A stretch of 64,000 nt of DNA. Source: Halocaridina rubra (lineage: Eukaryota > Arthropoda > Malacostraca > Decapoda > Atyidae). Numbering within the stretch: position 1 is the stretch's first letter; every line of letters begins with the position of its first letter. The position numbers were made by a program, and so were the translations under genes. Below the pieces are notes generated by a model. That model was not told the DNA's origin and ran no database searches. It saw only the letters and a list, made by a program, of their open reading frames with translations. This document shows positions 22,090-33,916 of this stretch, one piece after another. The stretch is taken from contig JAXCGZ010022678.1 of assembly GCA_037179515.1 (NCBI GenBank), positions 43,501 through 107,500 of the forward strand, written 5' to 3'.

Positions 22090-23878
22090 CTAAGTACTTG
22101 TGATCTGTATCCAGTGAGTAATGGGACAATTAGTAATAGAAATTGAGGTCGGTGGACGCCGCAATTTTATCTTGTAGTTATGCTTTGACTCAGCCAACCC
22201 GCCTATGAGGGGTGTGGCGCCTAATAAGTTGATAAAAGTAGAATTTCTGTACCCGTTACTAACATGGATAATTTGTACTAATAGCTATAAGCAGTAATAA
22301 ACTCCATGTTTTATTATAATTTGAGTAATATAAAGAAATTGCATTGGAAGTGTGTTCCATTTATTTGTATTAATGCTTAAATTGAATTTTAAGAACGCGA
22401 ATGTATCGATTTTTAATTGACAAATTTAATGCACGTGAAATCACTATTACAGTATATTAATTTCTTAAGTGTAAGAATTATAGTGAGTAATATACTTGAA
22501 TCTGCTTTTAAGATTTTACTTAGAACACGTGTGATTTTCGAGAAAGGAATGCGGAAGTGACAAACGATCTCCCAACCTCGTTATTATAAATATGTAGTAA
22601 TTGTACTGATCTTTGATATTTAATGTACGTGTAAAATCATTTTTATATAAATTTCTTAAAGCGTAAGAAATCGAGTGTTAAGATTACGCCTGTTTTTAAG
22701 GTTTTTCTTTTTTTGTTTGTTTTTTCCCCGCGGGAGTAATGTTTTAGCGAAAGAAAGACATAAATGACAGATCGTTTTTTTAATGTTGTTATGATGAGAA
22801 ATTAATATTACGATACGTGTGTGGCATGTTTTTTTGAAGAATAAGAAATTTTGTGATATTATTTAGAGATGAGTTTATTTCGCGCTATGCAGGCGACAGT
22901 AAGAGTAAATTAGAGGAATTTGTGCTGTCCTAGAATAGGGAAGGTTTTTCAGTGTCACCCAAACGTAGCTTCAAGGGAGTAGAATGTTTGTTTGTTCGTT
23001 AGAATGGGACCTAGGACTGGTGAAGCAGTCTGTGACCGTGCGGCCCAACCGAGATTTCACCTTTACTCTCCTTCAGAGAGACCGGGAAAGGGAAACTAAC
23101 ATGTTGTAAATAAAAGGGACTTTCACAGACAGAAAGGGGATGATTGTCTTGAAAGTGATATAGCGAATGAGTATGAATGACTGGGGATATACTGGGGGGG
23201 TTACTCTAGGGGGTGAAATCGCGGAAAGCACCGTTAGGAAACATGATTGGGGAGTCTCTGCGAGGGTCGTTCCCCTGCTCCGCCAGGTTCTTCTGCATGC
23301 CATATCAGAGTATTTTTATGGGAGGTGATGCGCTGTTACAATATCTAGTGAGGGATATTTTTGAGAAAGTGATTCTCCACCTGCCCAGATATGGTTGAGA
23401 TGCCAAGTTTGTTTTATTTTTGTTTTGTCCCCTACTCCGCCATTGAGATTATTATTCGATTTCCGAGAGTTCCAAGATAGATATTACGTGATAAAGGACG
23501 TGAATCTATGAATGATACTTTATTTTCTTTGTTAGCGGCAGTATATACATTATTTGTCTGAAGAGATATGTTAGATTGATAAAATAAAACTTTGCGAGTT
23601 TTAGCCATGATAATGATTATCAAAATTATTTCAGCTTGGTCATAAAGAAAGAGTGAGAGCTGACATGAAATGACAACAAGAATGTTACACAGCCGTTTCC
23701 CGTATTTGAGAGAGCAGAAGTTGATCCAGAAGCCAAAAGAACAGGGGAGAAAACAGCGCCCACATGCGCACCCCCGTAAAAACAAACAGACAGAACAGTT
23801 ATATGTCGAACTTCTCCCTGTTCTGGAGGAAATTTTGTTGTTTAGTAATTCAAATAAGTTAAATTCGAGATAGTAAAA

Positions 23879-23880
<2 letters not shown>

Positions 23881-23911
<31 letters not shown>
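23881..23911. repeat. (AT)n microsatellite
   Basis: A perfect alternating AT run of about 31 bp in the interior of the 7.7-kb element. Confidence 0.95.
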
Positions 23912-23914
<3 letters not shown>

Positions 23915-24759
23915 CTGTTTGAATTGTTCATGTACAACTCCGTACGAGATTTTGAAACTTAAGCAAAATGCATTCTTTACTGTTGCTAATGAAATATACT
24001 TTTTGTTTTTATTATTGCATACACAGGGACAGACTTTTTATATTTTTCCAGATACCCGTTTTTGTTATATAGTTCTTTTTGTATTGAAGAAATCTTTAAA
24101 ATCTTAATTAAAGAGTTTTGAAAAGAGTATCTAGAAATAATTAATGTTAATCACTGTTACTGTCATGAATTTAAAACTATAATTGAGCTAATTAAGATAA
24201 TTGAGATTACTAGAGACTATCTGCTGAGTTTTAAATTTAAAATTAATAATACTCAAGTCCTTTTAAGAAGTTTGTTAAGAAAAAGATATTTGTACTTTTG
24301 TTGATAGTAGTAGAGATATTGTCACATATGATTTTAATCTTTTGCTTTAATTTCATCAGGGATATGTTGCCTTTTAGAGAGTGTGCTTCGACTCAACCCT
24401 CTGATTTATAGCAAGACAAAGATTGTCATTATAGACAAGGATGTGTATGCTGTTACCGTAAAGTCCTTAGCAATATTAAACAGAAAGGAATGGATTTATG
24501 CTTCGACATTTCTTCAGTTGTACACTAAGTTTTTTTTGCTTTTGTTTTTGTTGATGGGGAGTAAGAATAGCCCTCTGACAATAAACGTAAGACTCTATCG
24601 ATAGTCCTTGCTAACGTTTGTTCACTTTCATTTGTTTATTTATTATTTTATTATTAGAGATACTCTGCGACAATTTTTTATTTTCAGTACAGTTAAAGGA
24701 AGGAAGCCTGTCTCGCCTGACCACAGGGTGGAGACCGCGACGTATTTCAAGGTCGCCCC

Positions 24760-24788
24760 GTCTCTCTCTCTCTCTCCTCTCTCTCTCT
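24760..24788. repeat. (CT)n microsatellite
   Basis: A CT run of about 29 bp with small breaks. Confidence 0.9.
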
Positions 24789-27105
24789 ACTCTGAGACTG
24801 AGATAAGCTCCTTCCGATACTACAAGAATGTTGCCGTCATTGATTCTTTTTTTTGTGTTTTTTTTTTCCAGCGAAGCTAGGCGATAATTGCGCCTACATT
24901 TTATTGCAGTCGATAGATTGTTGCATGCTGTTATTGCATAAATACTGTTAAGGCATCGGTAGTACCGCCATTTGCATAAATATTTTTGCCACATGTCGCA
25001 ACTGTTTGGAGAATAGATAGAACTCCCATTGACAAATTGTGGAGCCAGCAAGTTGCCACTTATGCTCTATATATATACATAGATTAGGACAGCAGGAATT
25101 TGAATAGTAAAAGAGACTGTGTTAGAATGAGCATTACTATGAAATATAAGTATAGAACTCTGTTCTTACTTCTGAATGCCAGTCTCCATTGTATATATAT
25201 TGATATTTCCTGATTTAGTATTTTTATTTTTATTGTTTATTATTCTTATTTTGATCATGATTATTAGTAATGTTATTATGTTGACTGATATTGTTGCTAT
25301 CTCTCAATGGCCTGTTGCTATTATTTTTGAAATGAAATCAGCAGTAACCTGATGATTTGTATCTTTTATCTGAATTCATACTTGATGTTATTGTAGCCAT
25401 TGCTAATAAGAATATTTCTTTAGTGGCTTTTCTCAGCATTTAATGATTGTTCTTTTTGATATTTATAGTAGAGTAATGCTATGTAGCAGTTGCTAAGCCC
25501 TAAGTATCTTGGAATAATAATCTAGTTGTGTAGACACATACCTTCCATTACCACCCTATTTCTAGGCAGCCCCGACCTGCAAGTTCTAAAAGTCTTTAGA
25601 TTTTGTCCTCTCAAACAAGTCCCTGTTGCCCATTGAATAGAGATTGCAATCACTTGCAGTTGCAGGGGAGGCAAAGTATAGCCTCCGAGTACCAACGTAT
25701 GGCCATTGTTGGTACCCTGAAGTCATAGGGAACCTTTCTTACAACTGTAGTAGTGACATAGGTTCGAATTTTCATCCCGAGGTCTGCTTCGAAGGTACGT
25801 GTGGATTGCAGTACTGAAGAGAAATCGCTGTGACGTTGCAGGTCTCCTACAGGGTGGTCTTAGTCAAGATCGGCCGAGGGTAGGACGAAAAAGCCAGGCT
25901 GGAGGGATTAGAAAGGTGCATCGATCGCTTCCTCGTCTTGCCCTGGGGGAGGAGGACGAACCTGGGCCTGCGCGGCGGCGGGGGAGTGACGGGGGGACCG
26001 GGGCGCCTGCGCGGCGGGAGGCAGCACCACACCGCCAGCGAGAGAGACCCAGAGAGAGCGGGGGTAATTCCCATACATGTCCTAACTGTAGTGAAAAGAG
26101 AGAGAGAGAAAAAAAAAAAGGAGAGAAGTTTTTTTAAATATCTGAATAATACCTTTAGAAGCCACGTACACGCATTGATGGGATTCAAAAAGAAAGAAAA
26201 AAAAATCCCTATACATGTCCAAACCTTAGTGAAGAGAGAAAGAAGGGTATTTAAAAATCCCTTATTAGTTGTTGGAAAGAACAACCCACGCTTTAGAACT
26301 GAAAGAAAAAAATGGGAAAGAAAAGGTCCCCACCGTCTTTGACCACTGTGCTAAGACAAATTTATTTTTTTATTTTTTTTATTTTGTTTTACTAGTTTTA
26401 AGATAATTTTAAGCGACAACTCAGAGACTCCTTTAAAGATAGTTTTTGAATAAGTGCCTTTGATGAATTGTATGATTTGCACCGATAGTAATAAGTTGTC
26501 TTCTGCTTAAATAATATTAGTGTTTTGCTTTAGCATTATCATTGTTTGAATCATGATTTAATCTTTGTGTTCATTAAGTTCTCATATCAGTTTGTCTCTG
26601 AATAGGAATTGCACATTGGAATGATGAATGTTTTCTGACTTTTCACATCGTACCCAATATTTTGTTTCAGGAGTAGTTTTTTAAGGCCTAATTTTAAGAC
26701 AAATCAATGCCCCATAGTAACGATAGGAAGTTACCATTTATGTTATTGTCTATCACATTTTAAATGTTCGTACATACTAATGTTCTACATGATTTATCTT
26801 TTTACTGTAGCTAACCAACTTTTGTAAATCTTTTGAAAAAGGAGAGAAGTAGACACAGTAACGTCATGATCTAAACTAACTTGTGATCTTAATTAGTGTT
26901 TGATAATGATTAGTTACACACTGAAATCCTAATGATTAAGGTTAAATTTATTTGTTAAATATAGGAATTCTTAGAAAATAGCTTAAATAATTCGGCCCCA
27001 TTTCTATTGTAAACTAATGTTAGCTAGGATATGTCCAAGAGCTCTCGAAAAATTAGCCCATGCTTCGACTGAAATAAGAGATATTTCAGTTTTGGTTGGG
27101 AGGGA

Positions 27106-28112
27106 TGTCGCATGACTTCCGTCATGCTGAAGCCAGTCCGTCATGCTGAAGCCAGTCCGTCATGCTGAAGCCAGAATCTGAAACTTGTAACAAATCTTGA
27201 GGGGTAACGGTTGGTCGAGGGCACAGATATTTTATTACATGCCTTCACTTTTATTGAGTTTTGGGTGCAGACCATGTTTTCCCTCGGGACCACCAAGATT
27301 TATGGCTAGGCACCTGGAACTAACGTGGGAGGCTAGAAGTCAAGCGTGAAATAGAATACTCTCCCAATTGTTTTCTGCGGTACGGCCAATGTTTGTAGAA
27401 AGTGTCAAGGAGATATATGACCGGACCCATGAGACTTAGCATCTGGCATCGAGTGCCTGAGGAGGGTGAGAAAGGCCGAGAAGTTAGCCATTTCCTAAAC
27501 CACAAGAAACACAAACATTTAACCCGTACGTATGTACATGCCCTGGAGAGATACCCAATAGCCACGCTCTGACCTGGAACTTTTCCGTTCTATAGGTTTG
27601 TTGAAATAGCCCCTCCCCAAAATAGGAGGGACTCCACTTCGAACCTGGCGTTGATTTGCAGGACTGGATGTCACTTGAGTTCATTGGCAGGATTGGATGT
27701 CAAGCCACGCCCTGCCCTGGGGGTATTTCAAGAACCACCCAGGGCAGACACAGTTAGTTAGAACTTTGCCCGGGGCACGAATAGATCATAGATTGTGATA
27801 GTCATAGGGTGGGGGCATTGAGGCGTCGAAGATGTTGTACGCTAGAATAAATTAAGATAAAGGAACCACTGCTTGTCCATTCTTACCTTGCACCCTTCTG
27901 GTACTAATATTAACGTGGTGAAATAGTAATTAACGTAGTGAGAAGAATTCATTACGACAACTGATGACACGTGGTGTAATAGTAATTAACTTTACGACAA
28001 CTTGGTAACAAGCGGCGAGATAACCCAGTCATCTTACAAAGTGGTGAATTCAGCTAGAATAGTCCAAAATCCATCCTACAACTTGTTGGGCAGCGATAGA
28101 ATTCATCTGACA
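27106..28112 (+). repeat. 3' LTR of the 7.7-kb element
   Basis: It matches the left LTR except for about four single-base differences (for example g/a near 27479 and t/c near 27817) and a third 19-bp unit, which accounts exactly for the 1007 against 988 bp lengths. Confidence 0.93.
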
Positions 28113-28116
28113 GGCC

Positions 28117-28543
28117 AAAACTCGAATATGCAGCCCCCTTTTGGAATCCGCACTTGAAAAAGCACATAGCTAAGTTTGCAAAAGTTCAAAGACATGCCAC
28201 GAAACTGGTGCCAGAAATACGCAATCTCAGTTATGATGAGAGGCTGAGGGAATTAGACTTACCATCACTCGAAGCTAGAAGAGTGAGGGGGGATATGGTG
28301 ACAGTCTTTAAATTCCTTCATGGTTATGATAAAGTGGATAGGGATCGATATTTCGATATGGCTGGCTCTAGAACTAGAGGTCATAGTTTGAAGCTTCGTA
28401 AGAAAACTTCTTTGCAGGATGTAAGAAAATACTTTTTCAGTGTAAGAGTAGTTGATAATTGGAATTCGCTAAGCGAGGAGGTAGTTAATGCTATCTCAAT
28501 CCATAGTTTTAAGGACAGGTATGATAAGTATCACTATGTATAA
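28117..28543 (+). pseudogene. LINE-2 reverse transcriptase C-terminus
   Basis: Counting ggcc once, the frame from 20391 carries straight on (KLEYAAPFWNPHLKKH, then KVQRHATKLVPEI and LPSLEARRVRGDMVTVFKFLHG). It ends with the CR1-type C-terminal block RGHSLKLRKKTSLQDVRKYFF. The stop is at 28543, followed by the 3' untranslated region and the tail unit. The inserted element plus duplication is 7725 bp, a multiple of three. There are no lesions within this segment. Confidence 0.9.
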
Positions 28544-29205
28544 AATGGAACCGATGAGGAGACAGGAAGATACGAGCTTTGGGCTCTTTCCCGTAAACAC
28601 AATTAGGTAATCACACTATCCCTCACCTTGTTGTGTTAGATGAATTCCTGTGAAGATGCCACGTAAATAAGGTTTGAAATAAACTTAGACTGCTCAGGCG
28701 AGATGTTGTCTCTTCGAAGTTTGGGCGTCTCATTGTCCCTCCTGGTGAGTTCATCTGTAGGATACATTTTCTAGAGCAGTAACTGGCTCTGATATAATTT
28801 AAGGAAATCTATTTTAGTGGTGGTCCCTGGCAGGCAATTATAGCAGAGATGCAAGGGAGAGACAGTATTTTTAGGTGCAACAAGTGGAAGCAAATAAAAT
28901 AAAACGAGAATAATAATGAAAAGTTAGGTTACTGGTAAACAATCTCCAGAATGTTTTTGGCTCGTAGCAGATGGAAAATAGGAGCAGCCTTTATATCGGG
29001 ACTATACTTTACACGTACATGAAGAGTAAATAAGGTATATTTAAAATTAGCTATAAGCTAAAATATAAATTGCAAATAATCATAATCTGCAAAAGTCAAG
29101 AAGTGGGAAATATTTTTTTAGTTAGAAACTAACAGTTAAGTTACTAATTTATTTAATAAGGCATCTAACAGTCTCTGGTGACTTTGAGCGAAACACTCTG
29201 TCACA

Positions 29206-29808
29206 AAGGCCCTTTCTAGAGAATATTGATTTAGCAAAATTCTACTACAGAAGGCGAAAAAAGAACAGAGGAAGTTACAGTGACTTCAGTGTTATTATGA
29301 GGGATGAGATATCCTTCTCATGGAAAAGAGCAAATGAACAATAAGAATGGGATCCACCACTGGAACATATCATACTATTAGGAAAAGTGAACAAGTCTTG
29401 TAAACAAAACATTAAATGACATGCAAAACATAAAAGAAATGTGATCAAATTCAAATTTCAAGAAAATTAAATCACAATTAGATATTAATGAATATCAATA
29501 TTTAAGTTTATGTATGCTTCACATGCAAGAAGGCAATAATATAATATAAAAAAATACAGTATATGTAAATTAAAATTTGAACCACGTCGTCATAAACATT
29601 GGCGACTGGATTTAAAAGTTTCAGCTATTCAACACTAAACTAAAATGTTTCCGCCATGTTCTGGCTTTCAGAGTCCCACAAAGGGAAATATAAAACTACG
29701 ATCAAAGAATTATTCTTCATCCTTTTCGTCTTCCATTAGGAATAACGTTTGTACGCTAAAATAAACAAGTACAGTACAGTATTAAAGACATAAAAGATAA
29801 ACAACACA
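29206..29808 (-). other. Gypsy-A 3' untranslated region
   Basis: It lies between the LTR and the RNase H stop and matches 45371-46006 of Gypsy-B. It includes the purine-rich ctagaaagggcc motif next to the LTR (the plus-strand primer). There is no envelope-like frame. Confidence 0.75.
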
Positions 29809-32800
29809 TCAGAGAAGTAATCTTGACTGACTAGTCAAATTTAGGCTAACAGCACCAGCTTCCTCATATGAGGGTAACGACCGTCGGCTTAGTAGATCAG
29901 CAAGGTCATTGTCCATGCCATGAACATGTTGGGCAGTGAATTTGAAAAGATTCAGGTAAAGTGCCCACCTTTTCAGGCGAGGATTTAGCTTGTCTGCAGT
30001 CTGTAAATATAGGAGAGGTCGGTGGTCGGTTCTCAGTGTAAAATGTTGGCCATACAGATGGAATTCAAATTTCTTTATGGCCCAATATGCAGCTAGTGCT
30101 TCCTTCTCCACGGTGGAGTAATTTCACTCTGCAGGGCGAAGCCTGCGGCTTGCATATCGCACTGGAGCTACTTCTGCTGAGTTGTCTGATCGGGCTTGCA
30201 AGAGCACGGCACCCAGGCCTTCGTCTGAGGCGTCGGTCTGCAAGATAAATGGAAAATCAGGGTTTACCAGTTGTAATACTGGCTCACCCGCCAATGCTTC
30301 TCGGAGCTTGAAAAATGCTCTCTCCACTTCATCGGTCCATTGGACAGGGGAGGATTTACTTTGCTTCGAGGAGGTCATTTGCTGCAAAGGGGCAGCGATA
30401 GTAATAAAGTGTGGAATGAACCATTGGTAGTAGCCGACACTACCCAGGAATGATCTCAGTTGAGTGACAGTAGTAGGTTCTCCATATCCTTAATAGCTTG
30501 TACCCTGTCATGTAAAGGGGACATAACTCCTTCTCCAACCACGTGGCCGAGATACTGCAATTGTGTGAAACCAATCTCACATTTGGAAGGCTTTAAATGA
30601 AGTCCATGCTGGTTCAGACGAGTGAGAACTCTGCGGAGGGTCTCGAGGTGCGATGACCAATCCTGAGAATGCACCAGCATGTCGTCTATAAAGCATGAAA
30701 CATTGTCGAGATCCTGTAGTACTATCCTCATGAGTCTGCTGAAGCAACCAGGGGTATTTACCATACCAAAAGGCATGACCCTGAACTGGTATAGACCATA
30801 TCTTGTGGAGAAAGCTGTAAGAGGCTTGGTAGTCTCGCTCAACGGGACTTGCCAAAATCCACTGGCCAAGTCCAACTTGGACAGGTAACGGGCTTGGGAA
30901 AGCAACGAGAAAATATGCTCGGCGTCAGCAATGGGCTCTCCATCAAAGATGGTACGGGAATTAAGCTTACGACAGTCAAGGCAGAACCTGTGACTGCCAT
31001 CTCGCTTACGCACTGCCAGTAACGGCGAACACCAAGGCGAAATGCTCTTTTCAACTATTCCGAGGCGGACCCAAGTGTCAAGATCTTCCTTCAGCCGTAA
31101 GGACAGCTGGTGGGGAAGACCATAGGAATGCCGAAATGGCTCTGGGTCAGTCAATCTGACATGATGCTCAAGGGTAGTGGTAATGCCTGGGAGGTCGTTT
31201 AAGACGTTTTCATAGTCCTCTAATAGCTTGTTCAGCTGTTCCCGTTGACTCAGTTGCAGTCTGGAGTTAATAATGCAATTACTCACACTTTCTTTTCGGT
31301 GTGTGGGAATGGCAGGATCCTTACCATCATCAAAAGCTAAGCTTATGTCTTCAATTGCAAGGGCGGTGGCTGCGGCCAGAGGGGCTTCTTCCGAAAAACT
31401 CCACTCCCGTAAGTCTGTCTCCACTGCAAGGGTGGAGTATTCCAATATAGGAAGTAAGGGGTGGCTATAATGGAGCACCTGTGTTGCTGCAGCCTCGGAG
31501 CTTCTGTTGATGCTGAGGGCATCTATAGGGGTTGCTGGGAGCGCCAGCGCAGGATCCCTGTGGGCCTCCGGGTCCTCACAATAAAGCTTCAGCTGGTTAA
31601 TGTGGTATTTCCGGTTATTGCCATCAACATTTAGCACATAATTGTCAGGGGTCACCCGGTGTACCACAGTGTACGGCCCTTTCCAGCGTAGCATTAGCTT
31701 GCGGGTATCTGTTGGAAGAAGTAACAGAGCTCGATCTCTGGGTGTCAGGGCACGACGCCGCGCACGCTTGTCAAAGAGGAGCTTAGCAGTCTGCTGGTGA
31801 CCCTTAATGGCTAATTGTGCAGTTTTCCAAGCCTTTTTGAGGTGAGATGAAAACTTCAAAATATACTCATGAACGTCCCTATCGTCATCTTCGATGGTAG
31901 GTGAATCCCAACATTCTGCCAAGAATTCTACTGGGCCTCTGACCTTATGACCATAAATCAGCTCGAAAGGCGAGTATCCAGTAGTGTCGTGGGACGTGTC
32001 TCTGAAGGAGAAAAGTGCAGCAGGGACGTACTTGTCCCACTGCCTAGGTATATCTATCACTAGCTTGCGCAAACATCGCTTCAATGTCCCGTTATAGCGT
32101 TCGCATGCCCCATTTGATTGGGCATGATAGACACTCATACGAATATGCTTCATTTCTAAAAGGTTACAGAAAGCCTCAAAGTGCCTACTTGTAAATTGAC
32201 TTTCATTGTCAGAAGTGACCTGCTCAGGAAAGCCAACCCTGGAGCAGATTTCAAATAGGGCATGAGCGACTGCTTCAGTTGTGATAGAAGACAGTGGCAT
32301 TGCATCTGGGTACCTTGTTGCTAGGTCAACATATACCAGGAGGAATTGTTTCCCCGTGGACGAAGCTGGCTTAATGGGACCTAGTATGTCAATAGCGACC
32401 TTGGAAAATGGCTCCATTGAGAGCTTAGTTATCCCCAGGGGAACTTTCGGTACTGGTGCCATTGAGGTGGATTGACAGACAGGGCAGGAGCCTACATATC
32501 TGTCTACCTCGGTGTACATGTTTGGCCATGCAAAAGCCTTCTGAAGGACGTGCCGAGTTTTTGCTTTGCCTCTGTGTCCACTCAGAGGTAAATGGTGTGC
32601 CACATACATAGCCTGGCGGCGCAACAAAGCGGGCACCACCAACTGTTTAAAGGTGTGGCCATCTTTAGTCACATGCCTACGAAGTACTCCATCTTCAAAG
32701 ACGTAAGTGATCTGGCCTCCTCCTCTCACCGTGAAGGTCCTTCTCTCGGTGGCCTGCTGCATCCAGCGTTTGAGGCTGGGGCAGTCTTGCTGCAATTTGG

Positions 32801-33410
32801 CAAAGTCTGGACGGGACTTCAATGGCTCGAGAGGTGCATCATCTGGTAAAGGAGGGGGAAACTCTCCGCGTTCCACATTACGTGTACTGACTGCAGCAGA
32901 CTCAATGGAGTCAGTCGGAGAATCGTCCATATTCTTGGCATCGAGGCCAGGAGTTGCTGCTGAAATGGCTTCATGTGACTTCCACCGAGGGAAGTTATAA
33001 CGAGAAATGTCCTTATGGTAGAGGTCGGCCTGGAAAGTAGGAACTAGGTTCAGTGCACGACCCATCAAGACAGGGTACATAAGCTCAATCATTGCCACAT
33101 CTGGGGCTTTTCCCTTGTAGTATTTGCAATCCAGGTTAATGACACAGCAGCGTCGTATTTGGGGTGTTCCTTCAGCAACCTGCACACGAACGACTTTGCT
33201 GGTAAAATCTTCATCCCTGACGAATCTCTCGTCAACAAGTATGCCATTGGCCCCAGTGTCAAGGGCTATCTCAGCTTCCACACCATTTATGATTTCTAGG
33301 CATTTTGGGATCATTTCCAGATCATCATGTTCGATGAATTCCACATTGGCAAGTTTGTGTGGTGGTTCCTCGGCATTATCCTCATTGGCCCTTTCTGGCC
33401 CTGTTTCCAC
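29809..33410 (-). pseudogene. Gypsy-A Pol (protease-integrase-RT-RNase H), broken
   Basis: On the minus strand 33410-30456 is one long frame: a protease with IALDTGANGI, an integrase zinc-binding region (HHLPLSGH..., CPVCQ), an integrase core with AIDILGP, SDNESQF (Gly changed to Glu beside the catalytic Asp) and NGACERYNG, a GPY/F module (RWKGPYTVVHRV), then RT with LDLASGFWQV and CFIDDMLV. A one-base loss near 30478 shifts the frame before the RT thumb. An R-to-stop change (CGA to TGA, about 30125) breaks RNase H, which runs on to 29809. Integrase precedes RT. Compared with Gypsy-B it is inactive. Confidence 0.92.
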
Positions 33411-33916
33411 AACATGGGTGAGTGAGTGGCCAGACGGCTATGTGGGCCGCCGCTGTGTGAGGGAGCGTGGTGGCTCTTAGAGTTTGGCTGAAAACCCTGG
33501 GAAGGTGGAGCAGAGTAATGGCCTTTGCCTCTTAACTGCTGAGGCTTAGGTCTTACCGGGTCATCCTTCTTGAGTGTGGGTGCATGGCCGTAATAAGGCT
33601 TAGGAGTGTGAGGAGGATGAGCTGGACGATTGAAGTTCTTCGAGGGGCTCATGTGCTTCCCGTTCCTGTAATCTCTATTTCCGGATAAAGGACTACTGTC
33701 TGGGATTCCCGCTCGAAGCCGAGCAAGCGCAAGCTCATGTTCACGCTGTGCTTGTGCCTCATCACTTGCTCTCTTCTCCAGCTTATCTCGGCGCTCAACC
33801 ATCTTCTCATGAGCCCATTCGAAGAGCTTCTGTCTTGGGGAAAAACCGTATCTCTCACCCCTAGCAATCATTGTGTCCAGGTAACGCTCCTCATCGAATG
33901 TTTTGACGGTTTCCAT
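33311..33916 (-). pseudogene. Gypsy-A Gag, capsid region deleted
   Basis: The frame from the ATG at 33916 encodes METVKTFDEERYLDTMIARGERYG and the acidic helical part, as in Gypsy-B. It then jumps from AGIPDS to NGKHMSPSKNFNRPAH, skipping about 200 residues present in Gypsy-B Gag. The basic C-terminal region remains, and a frameshift near 33410 separates it from pol. It also lacks the first ten residues, because the upstream ATG with its Kozak context is missing. The capsid-forming part is gone, so it cannot assemble particles. Confidence 0.85.

Larger units (their letters stand above)
22090..27105 (+). other. noncoding interior of the 7.7-kb element
   Basis: About 5 kb without coding motifs. 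It includes an (AT)n tract at 23881-23911, a (CT)n tract at 24760-24788 and a GC-rich stretch at about 25930-26060. A diverged repeat follows (ccatacatgtcc... near 26071, cctatacatgtcc... near 26207, each followed by GA-rich DNA). The purine run gggaggga (27098-27105) directly before the 3' LTR is the likely polypurine tract. Open frames over the GC-rich and GA-rich parts occur on both strands and look like composition artefacts. Confidence 0.7.
20392..28112 (+). mobile_element. 7.7-kb non-autonomous LTR retrotransposon (LARD/TR-GAG type)
   Basis: Two LTRs (20392-21379 and 27106-28112) have TG...CA ends, and a ggcc duplication (20388-20391, 28113-28116) flanks the element. The 5.7-kb interior has one gag-sized frame near the left LTR and no recognisable RT, integrase or protease. 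By eye the LTRs differ at about four bases plus one 19-bp repeat unit, so the insertion is recent. Such elements rely on proteins of another element. The insertion interrupts LINE-2 RT. Confidence 0.9.
17999..28614 (+). mobile_element. LINE-2: CR1-like LINE, split by an LTR element
   Basis: It covers endonuclease, RT and the C-terminus in one phase, then a short 3' untranslated region and one 14-bp tail unit (28601-28614). Tandem short tails without poly(A) are typical of the CR1 group. The 5' end is truncated at the start of the endonuclease, and ORF1 is absent. A 7.7-kb LTR element (20392-28112) interrupts it. The coding frame is undamaged apart from two stop codons. Confidence 0.88.
16382..29205 (-). 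repeat. Gypsy-A 3' LTR, split by LINE-2
   Basis: The LTR is present as 16382-17694 and 28615-29205, about 1.9 kb in total. It starts TGTTGGGGTTAGG and ends CTCTGTCACA. Compared with the other LTR, 11 bp (ctttaccatac) are missing at the junction, so the LINE insertion deleted rather than duplicated target sequence. Confidence 0.88.

Noticed and set aside
25799..26342. Arg/Gly-rich and Pro-rich frames on both strands
   Set aside because: Overlapping opposite frames over GC-rich and GA-rich low-complexity DNA, without a conserved domain.
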